A stretch of 57,536 nt of DNA from Croceicoccus sp. (lineage in GTDB: Bacteria > Pseudomonadota > Alphaproteobacteria > Sphingomonadales > Sphingomonadaceae): the NCBI GenBank assembly GCA_002694745.1, contig NZMY01000012.1:1-57536 (forward strand). The letters are read 5' to 3'. Below are positions 15,888 to 23,280 of this stretch, one piece after another. The notes under the pieces were generated by a model. It made no database searches. It had not been told where the DNA came from and saw nothing but the letters and a program-made list of their open reading frames with translations. The position numbers were made by a program, and so were the translations under genes. The first letter of the stretch is position 1. Every line of letters begins with the position of its first letter.

Positions 15888-16403
15888 ATGCGCGCGTTTC
15901 CCGTGAACCGCGACACCATCGACCTGTTGGTCACCGCCGCCTACATTTCCACACCCGCCTACCGCAGCAGCACTCCGCGCGAGCTCGCCGAGAACGCCGA
16001 CCGGATGGGTCAGAGCCTCTGGGATGAGAACTACGCGAGCGTCAGCTACGCGATCAAGCAGCACATCGCCGCACCGCGCTACGAATGGCAGCCGGTCGCC
16101 GAGATCGTCCCCCATGCCGATGACGAGCAGGCGTTGCAGATCGAGCGCAGCCGTCTACTGCTCGCCGAAGTCTCCTGCCATCACCCCGGATGGGATCAGT
16201 CCCCTGCGCGTGACCTCGTCGAACGCCTCGGCGACGCGATCGCGCGACGGTTCGCTCACCGCCCGCTCGTCGACTCCCCGGACCACCTGGGCGTGAAGGA
16301 GTATGAGGGCCTGCATCGCGCCGCCGAGGTCTGGGAACGGGAGATCGGATTCCGCCACCCTCTCACGCACGACGCGGCCGCGCGGGAAGGGAGCCGGCCA
16401 TGA
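15888..16403 (+). CDS. hypothetical protein under Op6
   Basis: A 171-aa, mostly helical soluble protein. GAGGGGG precedes the ATG. The C-terminus is rich in charged residues and histidine. ATGA-type overlap with the DUF3560-like gene. No recognised domain. Confidence 0.65.
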   Translation: MRAFPVNRDTIDLLVTAAYISTPAYRSSTPRELAENADRMGQSLWDENYASVSYAIKQHIAAPRYEWQPVAEIVPHADDEQALQIERSRLLLAEVSCHHPGWDQSPARDLVERLGDAIARRFAHRPLVDSPDHLGVKEYEGLHRAAEVWEREIGFRHPLTHDAAAREGSRP

Positions 16404-17353
16404 TGCTCACGATCATCCACGCGGCCGCGGAAGGCACCCTCATCGAAGGGACCAGCCGGGGCGACGGCACGGCCGATACTCTCAAGGCCAACGGCTGGCG
16501 GTGGAGCCGGGCGCTCGGATCTTGGTACATCCCCCACTCCCGCGACCGCGAACCGAAGATCGCGATCATCAACCGCACCGCCGAGCAGCTCACCGCTGCC
16601 GGGTTCGTCGTCGAGATCTCGATCGACTATGAACGCCGGGCCGCGGCCGTCGTCGAGGCTGACCTGGTCGACCGCAGGAACGATCGCGCTGCCGCCCTGG
16701 CGGTGCGCGCAGATCGACGACACCAGGACGCCACCGAAGAGGCAGAGCGCGCGGCCCGCGCGCTGCGACGCCTCCCCGAAGGTGGCGAGCCCATCAAGGT
16801 CGGACACCACTCGGAGGCCGGCCACCGCCGAGCGATCGGCAAGGCGGACGCGGCGATCCGCCGCTCCATCGACGCCGACGCGGCGGCACGGCGCGCCCAG
16901 GTGCGTGCCGACGTCGCGGCCGCGGCGACCGATGCACGGTATGCGCCGATCACCGTGGCGAACCGGATCGAGAAGCTCCGCGCAGATCGCGCCGGCATCC
17001 GTCGACGTCTCGACGGGTCAAGCCGCACCCTTCCTGGCGGGTATGTCGAGGTCACGGCTGCAGCCACCGGCGCCTACGCCGAACGGCTCGAGAGGGAGCT
17101 GGCCGCGACCGACGATCAGCTCACCTACTGGCAGGAGGTCCGCGCCGAGCAGGTCGCGACCGGCGCGGCCACCGACCACAGCAAGGACACCATCAGCGTC
17201 GGCGACCAGATCAAGTACTTCGGCGCCTGGTGCACCGTAACCCGCACCAACCCGAAGAGCGCCACCATCGTCGACGCCTACGGCCACCGCGGCACAGTCC
17301 CTTACACGCACATCCGCGAGCACCGTGCCGGCCAGAGCGGAGCGATCTCATGA
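16400..17353 (+). CDS. DUF3560-like protein
   Basis: A 317-aa protein. After an N-terminal beta domain (1-75) comes an Ala/Arg-rich helical region with the signature LPEGGEPIKVGHHSE...HRRAI (about 130-155), characteristic of DUF3560 proteins from plasmids and phages. The C-terminal 60 residues (VGDQIKYFGAWCTVTRTN, then VPYTHIREHR) form a small beta barrel, perhaps nucleic-acid binding. It sits inside the Op6 operon, so it would be expressed with the entry genes. Molecular function of the family is not known to me. Confidence 0.75.
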   Translation: MMLTIIHAAAEGTLIEGTSRGDGTADTLKANGWRWSRALGSWYIPHSRDREPKIAIINRTAEQLTAAGFVVEISIDYERRAAAVVEADLVDRRNDRAAALAVRADRRHQDATEEAERAARALRRLPEGGEPIKVGHHSEAGHRRAIGKADAAIRRSIDADAAARRAQVRADVAAAATDARYAPITVANRIEKLRADRAGIRRRLDGSSRTLPGGYVEVTAAATGAYAERLERELAATDDQLTYWQEVRAEQVATGAATDHSKDTISVGDQIKYFGAWCTVTRTNPKSATIVDAYGHRGTVPYTHIREHRAGQSGAIS

Positions 17354-17571
17354 CCATCGCCGCCCGCCCCCGCACGATCCCGGAGCCCACGACTCGTTGG
17401 CTCCGCCGTCTCGTAATCGCGCTGCTGTACATCGCAGCCGCGGTCCTCTCTGGGTGGCTCGGGATCCTCGCCGCGCCGATCCTCGATCGCATCATCGTCA
17501 CCGCCGCGGCGGTGATCCTCGTCCCCATCACCATCGCGCTCGTGATCGACTTCTTCAGCAACCCAGATTGA
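17350..17571 (+). CDS. 73-aa membrane protein
   Basis: Two hydrophobic helices (about 20-40 and 45-68) separated by a short turn. Start by overlap with the preceding stop (ATGA). Function unknown. Confidence 0.6.
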   Translation: MTIAARPRTIPEPTTRWLRRLVIALLYIAAAVLSGWLGILAAPILDRIIVTAAAVILVPITIALVIDFFSNPD

Positions 17572-17578
17572 GCGTCCG

Positions 17579-17812
17579 ATGCCCGCCTACAAGGTCCAAT
17601 GGCAGCAGCGCGTCGACGTCACCGCCACCGTCACTGTGGAGCTCGACGAGCTCGCCGACTGGGCATGCGAGCATCTCGGGCTGCGCACCCTCGAGGCCGG
17701 TGCGCCGGCAGGCGCGGCGCCGGCAGGGGTTCGGATGATGCTCGAGCGGAACGGGCCTCTGCGGGAGCAGCTGCTGCAGCGGTGGGCAGCGGCGCACATG
17801 CCGCACAGATGA
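17579..17812 (+). CDS. hypothetical protein, 77 aa
   Basis: An N-terminal beta hairpin (YKVQWQQRVDVTATVTVEL) and a C-terminal helix rich in Leu/Arg. The last gene before the bidirectional terminator. No family recognised. Confidence 0.55.
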   Translation: MPAYKVQWQQRVDVTATVTVELDELADWACEHLGLRTLEAGAPAGAAPAGVRMMLERNGPLREQLLQRWAAAHMPHR

Positions 17813-17834
17813 TGTCCCGCTCCGATGAGCAGAG

Positions 17835-17874
17835 CAGAGGCCCCACCGGCGAAGAGCTGCCGGTGGGGCCTCTG
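17835..17874. terminator. bidirectional terminator
   Basis: A perfect 16-bp stem (17835-17850 with 17859-17874) and 8-nt loop between converging units: the plus-strand Op6 operon and minus-strand nrdH. Confidence 0.85.
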
Positions 17875-17881
17875 TCGTCAA

Positions 17882-18142
17882 TCACGCGAGCCGTTGCGCG
17901 AGCTCGTCGATCTTGTCGGGACGGAAGCCCGACCAGTGATCCTCATCCGTGATGACGACCGGTGCCTGCAGGTAGCCGAGCGACTTGACCTGTTCGAGCG
18001 CTGCGGCGTCTTCGCTGAGGTCGACGACGTCGTACTCGATTCCCTTAGCATCGAGCGCGCGGTGTGTCGCGACGCACTGTACGCATGATTTCTTGGTGAA
18101 CAGCGTGATCGTCTTGTCGCCGTTCGTCAGTGTGGTTGTCAT
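17882..18142 (-). CDS. nrdH: NrdH-like glutaredoxin
   Basis: An 86-aa thioredoxin-fold protein with redox-active C20-V-Q-C23, then a typical PVVITDEDHWSGFRPDKI C-terminus. NrdH supplies electrons to class Ib ribonucleotide reductase, making dNTPs. No nrdI/nrdE genes are adjacent. On a plasmid it may boost dNTP supply or act as a general redoxin. GGAGGAG precedes the ATG. It may be the end of the FtsK-like transcription unit. Confidence 0.85.
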   Translation of the reverse strand: MTTTLTNGDKTITLFTKKSCVQCVATHRALDAKGIEYDVVDLSEDAAALEQVKSLGYLQAPVVITDEDHWSGFRPDKIDELAQRLA

Positions 18143-18193
18143 GGGTGATCTCTCCTCCTTCCTGGGTCTCGTTTGCTGAGCATGGCGGGCAGC

Positions 18194-18481
18194 TCAGACA
18201 CGGGCAGCCGCGCGGCGCTTGAGCCACACGATGAGCGCGATCGCACCGATCAGGATCGCGAGGATGACGAGGATCTGTCCCCAGCCGAGGCCGACGCCGT
18301 CGACGACGGGGATCGCCACGGTTTCACCCTGCTCGAGCAAGTGGTACTTCAACATCCACGCGCGCAGCGGATCGAGGAACATCCCCAGCGACACTGCGCC
18401 ACTGGCCAGGACGAGCACGGCGATCAGCAGCAGCGAGATCCAGTCGTCTTCCGACACGCTCTGGTTCGACACGCGATTCAT
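18194..18481 (-). CDS. two-TM membrane protein
   Basis: Up to 95 aa with hydrophobic segments at about 15-34 and 65-86. GAAGGG touches the ATG at 18,481; the GTG three codons in gives better spacing and may be the true start. It lies between nrdH and the coupling ATPase on the same strand, so it may belong to the transfer apparatus. Confidence 0.6.
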   Translation of the reverse strand: MNRVSNQSVSEDDWISLLLIAVLVLASGAVSLGMFLDPLRAWMLKYHLLEQGETVAIPVVDGVGLGWGQILVILAILIGAIALIVWLKRRAAARV

Positions 18482-18530
18482 CCCTTCTCTCGGGGCCGGT
18501 AGGCCCGCAGCATCATGACGGCCACGACGA

Positions 18531-20642
18531 TCAGGCTGCTTCGGGTCGGCGGTAGCTGATCACCGAGTTGTCGAAGAGCGTCAGCAGCCCGTCCTCACCG
18601 CTGTCGAGGTCGCGGTATTCGATCGCGAGGTACTCGTCGTCGACGACGTCGGGCTCCACTCCTTCGACCACTCCCCACAGCCCCAGAGTCGCGTCGACGA
18701 GCAGGAGATCTCCGACCTCGAGCTCCACCGCGGGGCCCTCGAGGGATTCGCCGTATCCGTCGCCGTCAGCGGCCGCGTCGACGTCCGGTGCATCGTCGTC
18801 GACTTCGGGCACGAACCGGACCCGTTCACGAGAGTCCAGTGGGGTGACATTGGAGGGTCGAAGCGCGTCGTGCTTGGTCGTCGACGGTACCGATGCATCC
18901 CAAGCGACAATCTCGGCCGAGGACCACTGGAAGTAGTCGGGCTCGAGCTCCTCCCCCTCGCCGTCGTCGGTGAGCTCCGCTTCCGGGTCGCGCACCATCA
19001 TCCGCTCGTAGTCGGCAGCGTCGGGACGCAGCGCCGCCAGGTGATCCCAGTCCGCCTTGTCGGTGGAGTCGAGCTTGGCGGGGTCGGGGGTGTAGAACGC
19101 CTGAATCTCGACGGGCTGAGATTCGGCGTTCAGAGTGACACCGCGGCCACGCTTGTTGCGAGGGATCGCGACACCGACCGCGAAGCTGTCCCACATCATG
19201 TTGGCGCCCTGCGGGGAGAGACGACCGAAGCTGACGCGGGCGCCGAAGTTGTCTCGCATCTCACCGCCGAGGAACTCGACGTCGGGGCGCTGCAGACCGA
19301 GCAGGATGTGGATCTTCGCCGACCGTGCCAGTCGCGCGAGATCGGAGAGCAGATCGAGAACGGGGGCCTGCGCCGGCGCACCCTTCGGCTTCACCGTCTT
19401 GTACCAGCGCTGCACGCGCGCCTTGAACGTCGCGTACTCGTCGATGATCAACGCGAGGGGGTCGAAGTCCTCGAGCCGGGCCGTGCCGTTCTCGAGCTGC
19501 GAGTACCGCTCCTCCATGAGCTCGTGCGCAGCGTGCAGCATCCGCACCTGGTGCTCCACCCGCGCGCCGACGAGCTCGACGTTGGGCCAGTCCCGGAATC
19601 CGGCGAACTCGATCCGCTTCCCATCGAGTACCCACACCCGCCAGTGAGCGTGCGCGAGATGGGTGAGCACCGTGTGCTGGAAGCTGGTCTTTCCCGATCC
19701 GGTTCCACCGATGACGAGGCAATGCGGGGAGACCGCCGGATGCCACGACTGGATCTGACCGTCTTCGTCAGGACCGATCGGGATCTTGAACGCCTTGTAG
19801 GCGGCGTGGGTGAGTGCGGCCGCGGGCTCCACTTCGTGCAGGACCATGTCGGGCATCGTCGGTCGGACCTCGAACGTGATCTTGTCGCCCTCGAGATCCC
19901 AGTGCGCACGCCACCGGCCAGGGAGCATCGAGGAGACCACCTTCTCGACCTGGGAGCGCCGCGCCGCGATCGCCATCTTCGGTCCCACGTTGTGCTTGAC
20001 GTCGATCTTCGAGACCGAGCCGTCATCGGCACTCTTCACCGAGACGCTCGCGGTCGGGTCGATGACCAGCTTGACGACCTCGATCGCGCGCTGCTGCTCA
20101 CGGGAGACCGGATCACTCACGGGTGCGAGCTCGACGACGAGCACGCACCGCCTCGAGTTGTGCTTGCGTACCCGGTACTCGGCACCAAGCCTGCGTGCAA
20201 GGCCTGCGAGGATCTGGTCGACGAAGCGGGGGTCGGTGTCATCGACGTGCGAGGCGTACCGGATCTTGATGCGCTCCGGGAGGCCCACCCATCCACGAGT
20301 CCACTTCACCGGCACGACGAGAGCACGGGTTGGCTGTGCCGCACCGAGCATCGGAAGGACCGCCTCGATCGCCGGGTCCATCCGCCCTTCCCGTTGGAAG
20401 GTCCGCACGCCGGATGCGACCGCGCCGGCGGCGAGCAACACGGCCACGACCCACACCAGCGGGATCAGATCGGTGAACGGGCGCACCGCGTTCAACCCGG
20501 TGGCGGCGGTCGCCAGTGCGATGCACAGCAGCGCCGGGATGATCCCGGTCAGCTGACGCCGAGGAAGAACACCCAGAGCCACCGTCGCCGGTGCAGGTGG
20601 GCGCGCCGGCGGACGAGATGCCACACGAGTTGTCGTTGCCAT
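18531..20642 (-). CDS. FtsK/SpoIIIE-type conjugation coupling ATPase (TcpA/TraB-like)
   Basis: A 703-aa protein. Two N-terminal TM helices (about 33-50 and 60-80) anchor it. A central region precedes a P-loop GGTGSGKT at residues 312-319 and Walker B LALIIDEY near residue 400, the FtsK/HerA motor arrangement. The C-terminal 150 residues are acidic. Such proteins pump DNA to the mating channel. AGGAGG sets the start, and promoter box 5 lies upstream. It is transcribed separately from the secretion operon but in the same direction. No FtsK-gamma DNA-reading domain is evident. Confidence 0.85.
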   Translation of the reverse strand: MATTTRVASRPPARPPAPATVALGVLPRRQLTGIIPALLCIALATAATGLNAVRPFTDLIPLVWVVAVLLAAGAVASGVRTFQREGRMDPAIEAVLPMLGAAQPTRALVVPVKWTRGWVGLPERIKIRYASHVDDTDPRFVDQILAGLARRLGAEYRVRKHNSRRCVLVVELAPVSDPVSREQQRAIEVVKLVIDPTASVSVKSADDGSVSKIDVKHNVGPKMAIAARRSQVEKVVSSMLPGRWRAHWDLEGDKITFEVRPTMPDMVLHEVEPAAALTHAAYKAFKIPIGPDEDGQIQSWHPAVSPHCLVIGGTGSGKTSFQHTVLTHLAHAHWRVWVLDGKRIEFAGFRDWPNVELVGARVEHQVRMLHAAHELMEERYSQLENGTARLEDFDPLALIIDEYATFKARVQRWYKTVKPKGAPAQAPVLDLLSDLARLARSAKIHILLGLQRPDVEFLGGEMRDNFGARVSFGRLSPQGANMMWDSFAVGVAIPRNKRGRGVTLNAESQPVEIQAFYTPDPAKLDSTDKADWDHLAALRPDAADYERMMVRDPEAELTDDGEGEELEPDYFQWSSAEIVAWDASVPSTTKHDALRPSNVTPLDSRERVRFVPEVDDDAPDVDAAADGDGYGESLEGPAVELEVGDLLLVDATLGLWGVVEGVEPDVVDDEYLAIEYRDLDSGEDGLLTLFDNSVISYRRPEAA

Positions 20643-20686
20643 TCGAGCCTCCTGAGTGGGCCGAGTACTTCACGACCCTCTTGCGA

Positions 20687-20719
20687 GGTATAGGCCGGAG
20701 ATCTGCTCCTTCGCGGACA
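20687..20719 (-). promoter_or_regulatory. TGTCCGCGAA/CCTATACC promoter box 5
   Basis: On the minus strand, TGTCCGCGAA (20719-20710) and TATACC (20692-20687), 17-bp spacer. It precedes the coupling ATPase start at 20,642. Confidence 0.75.
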
Positions 20720-20811
20720 TCGCGGATTCTCCCCGCGTCTGACGCACTCGTGATGTCCCCTGTGCAAGAGTGTGCTCGAGGAGATCGCCACGGCGGCTGG
20801 AAAGGGTTATT

Positions 20812-20860
20812 GCGCCACATCGCGGCGCAGACCAGCGCAATACCTCCGCCACACCCGCGC
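20812..20860. repeat. short GCGC-phased cluster near the coupling-protein promoter
   Basis: GCGC cores at 20812, 20825, 20835 and 20857 (steps 13, 10, 22) in units such as ACCAGCGCAAT and ACCCGCGCTTG. These match the unit of the large array before parA, and may be extra ParB-type sites controlling the transfer promoter. Confidence 0.4.
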
Positions 20861-20986
20861 TTGACACGGGTGATAGGATCAAGCCCGATCGGCGTTCTGC
20901 CGCAGGCACGGTTGTCGAATCGAGCTTGAACCCCTCCCCCTGGGAAATATTTCCAGCAGGCACACCCGCGCAGTTATGTGTCGTGT

Positions 20987-21067
20987 CTCACTCCAGTTGT
21001 CCGATTCTCACGGACCTGTCGAGTCGTCTCACTCCACTTGTCGGATTCTCACTCCAGTTGTCCGATG
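20987..21067. repeat. 20-bp iterons, four tandem copies
   Basis: CTCACTCCAGTTGTCCGATT (20987-21006), a degenerate 21-bp copy (21007-21027), CTCACTCCACTTGTCGGATT (21028-21047) and CTCACTCCAGTTGTCCGATG (21048-21067). Two inverted, weaker copies lie near 21111-21140 and 21190-21221. The 587-bp gene-free region 20720-21306 also holds a GGGAAATATTTCC near-palindrome (20942-20954). Candidate origin or partition site. Confidence 0.7.
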
Positions 21068-21228
21068 CTCGGCGCGCCGCGTAGTGCTGCTTCGAGGCGG
21101 GAGCAGCAGGGTCGGATTCGTGACAACTCGTGTGAGACAGACCGCTCTGCCGGGACTGCACCGCGAATGAGAGAAGTCCCGGTCAGCCCATCCGAGATCC
21201 GACAAGTCAAGCGAGATCCGACATTATG

Positions 21229-21297
21229 GCGCAATACTGCGCCGCACATCGGCGGCATACTGCACCGCACACCCGGTGCAACACGTCGCCGTGGCGC
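21229..21297. repeat. second short GCGC-phased cluster
   Basis: GCGC cores at 21229, 21239 and 21294 (steps 10 and 55) with GCGG/GCAC half-cores between. Lies between the iterons and the end of the RHH gene. Weak on its own. Confidence 0.3.
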
Positions 21298-21306
21298 GGA
21301 GTCGGG

Positions 21307-21900
21307 TCAGTCGTTGGAGTCGGTCGGCGGGGTCTGCGCCTGTCGCCGGCGCTCCCACTCGCCTCGCAGCCATTCGCCCTGTCGTTGTGCTGCAGCGCGG
21401 CTGATCCCTCGCGCCTTGGCCGGCGCCGGCGGGAACGGGGCACCCTCGTTGTAGAGCTGCTCAAGGCGGTCGGCTTCCCGCATGAAGGCGACCTCGACGA
21501 GACCGGCCAGCGCGGGCGCACCCTCCGGCTCATCCCTCGTCGACCACCACGCAGCCTTGAGGCGCGCGTGCAGCGCGACCGGCAGGTAGTAGGTCTGATG
21601 GCGGTATCCCGCGGCTCCTCTTGGGTTCACACCCTGGGCACGGTCGGGGGCAGGAGGGAAAGGGGAGCCGGCGTTGTAGAGCTGCTCGAGGCGGTTGGTC
21701 TCGCGGCCGATGGCGACCTCGACGAGACCGGCCAGCGCGGGCGCACCCTCCGGCTCATCCCTCGTCGACCACCACGCAGCCTTGAGCCGTGCATGCAGCG
21801 CGACCGGCAGGAAGTATGCGATCGAGCGGTAGCCGGTGGCCGACACTGACCCGGCGGGGCGGTCGGTGTCACCAGCGGCGTTGACATCTGTTGAGGGCAC
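21307..21900 (-). CDS. tandem-domain RHH protein (pCXC100 ParB C-terminal-like)
   Basis: A 197-aa protein made of two near-identical domains. Each runs Y-x-LPVALHARLKAAWW, then LAGLVEVA, then RLEQLYN-x-G-x-PFPPAP. This is the pattern I know from the ribbon-helix-helix C-terminal domain of centromere-binding ParB of plasmid pCXC100 and its relatives. A 75-bp stretch is identical in both halves (21487-21561 and 21712-21786, offset 225 bp = 75 codons), so the duplication is recent or under gene conversion. GTG start, weak ribosome site. It probably binds the nearby 20-bp iterons; target untested. Confidence 0.7.
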   Translation of the reverse strand: MPSTDVNAAGDTDRPAGSVSATGYRSIAYFLPVALHARLKAAWWSTRDEPEGAPALAGLVEVAIGRETNRLEQLYNAGSPFPPAPDRAQGVNPRGAAGYRHQTYYLPVALHARLKAAWWSTRDEPEGAPALAGLVEVAFMREADRLEQLYNEGAPFPPAPAKARGISRAAAQRQGEWLRGEWERRRQAQTPPTDSND

Positions 21901-21929
21901 GAGTCACCGTCTGGGTGGGAGAGGCTTCG

Positions 21930-21949
21930 GCCCCGTTTCGGGCCGGGGC
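21930..21949 (-). terminator. weak terminator-like hairpin
   Basis: A 6-bp GCCCCG/CGGGGC stem with 8-nt loop between the M23 gene and the RHH gene. Too short to be sure. Confidence 0.3.
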
Positions 21950-22026
21950 TGCCCCCAGCCTACAGGCCGGTTTCCAGGCCGTCAGGAGGGTTACATGCCG
22001 CGAGTTGACTCGGTTTTCCAGGGGGG

Positions 22027-23274
22027 TCAGAGGCGTCGGCAAGTGCCGTCTGTGGGACAGATCTCGATGCCATACAGGCGGAGGAACTCTTCGGGGTTCA
22101 CGTAGCCGGCGTACTGCGAGGGGGCACCGAGTGCAGTCGCCTCCTGCAGCCCGGCGACGGCCTGATTCGTCGTCCCGTTCTTGTTGACGGCCAGGTGCAG
22201 GTGGCATCCCCCACTGGGCGGCACGTTCCCGACGACACCGATCTGCTGGCCGGCGGTGACGGTGTCTCCGACGTCGACGAGCCGCTCGCTCTTGTACATA
22301 TGCAGGTAGGACACCACGAACCCATCGGGGTGCTTGATCGACAACCACAGTGAGCTGCTGAGAGTCACCGTGCCCGGCAGGACCGCGTAGACAGGGTCGC
22401 CGCACGGGTTTGGCCAGCGCTGCAGGTCGATTCCGACATGCCAACTCGACGCACCCGGAACGGTGATGTCGCGCGGCCCGTAGCCGGAGGTCATCTGGTA
22501 GCCGGCCGCAAGGGGGAAAGCGGCCTGCCCGACGACAGTGCTGCTGTCGCAGCTGATCGACCCGCCGACCGCGGTGATGATCTGCTGTGCTGCGGGCTCC
22601 CACTTGTCGTAAGCGGTCGGGTATGCGGAGACCTGCACGGTCTGCGCGGCCTCCCCCAGCCCCATGTCCTCCCAGCCGGGGATGTCGAGCAGCCCACGCG
22701 GCGATCCGCCGTTGGGGCCCTCCTCGCCGCCGAAGAACGCCTTGGCTGCGTAGAGGGGGTCCATGAGCTCCTCGACGGTGCCCCAGCCCGACACACGCTG
22801 CTGGAAGTAGTTGACGGAGTCGTGGTCGCTGCCGACCGCGTCGTGCGGGTAATCGAGGGACTCAGGCACGGAGGAGTTGGCGTACATCTTCAAGCCGGAC
22901 TCCTGCAGCGCGGTCATGATCGCGATCTGCTGGCCCCGCGCGGACACGCCCAGTGAGCGGGCGACCGAGAGGATGGTGGCCGCGTGGCCGAGCTCCGTCG
23001 CACCGAGGGTGCGGGTCGATCCTCCTGTGGTCTGGACCTCGAGCTTGTCGGTGGTCAGCGACCCCGCGGTGCACTGCGACGACCCACCGCCGGAGGCGCC
23101 GGCGATCGCCATCATCAGGAACATCGTGTAGCCGGCGAAGAGCACCACCGGCACCAGCACGAGCGCGATCACCCAGAGGACGACCTTGCGCGAACCACCA
23201 CCGTCCCCGTCGTCTCCCCCATTGACGGCGCCGGCGACGTCGGCAGAGCGCTCGAGTACTCCCGATGCGGACAT
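22027..23274 (-). CDS. M23 endopeptidase/transglycosylase-like cell-wall hydrolase
   Basis: A 415-aa protein. A cytoplasmic N-terminus, one TM helix (about 31-57), a lytic-transglycosylase-like segment (QQIAIMTALQESGL, then YFQQR near 140-160) and a C-terminal M23 domain with HVGID and HLHL metal-binding motifs. It opens the peptidoglycan for the mating channel, like bifunctional VirB1-type enzymes of Gram-positive conjugation systems. 6 bp after the VirB6-like gene with a poor ribosome site of its own, so probably coupled. Confidence 0.8.
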   Translation of the reverse strand: MSASGVLERSADVAGAVNGGDDGDGGGSRKVVLWVIALVLVPVVLFAGYTMFLMMAIAGASGGGSSQCTAGSLTTDKLEVQTTGGSTRTLGATELGHAATILSVARSLGVSARGQQIAIMTALQESGLKMYANSSVPESLDYPHDAVGSDHDSVNYFQQRVSGWGTVEELMDPLYAAKAFFGGEEGPNGGSPRGLLDIPGWEDMGLGEAAQTVQVSAYPTAYDKWEPAAQQIITAVGGSISCDSSTVVGQAAFPLAAGYQMTSGYGPRDITVPGASSWHVGIDLQRWPNPCGDPVYAVLPGTVTLSSSLWLSIKHPDGFVVSYLHMYKSERLVDVGDTVTAGQQIGVVGNVPPSGGCHLHLAVNKNGTTNQAVAGLQEATALGAPSQYAGYVNPEEFLRLYGIEICPTDGTCRRL

Positions 23275-23280
23275 GCGGGG

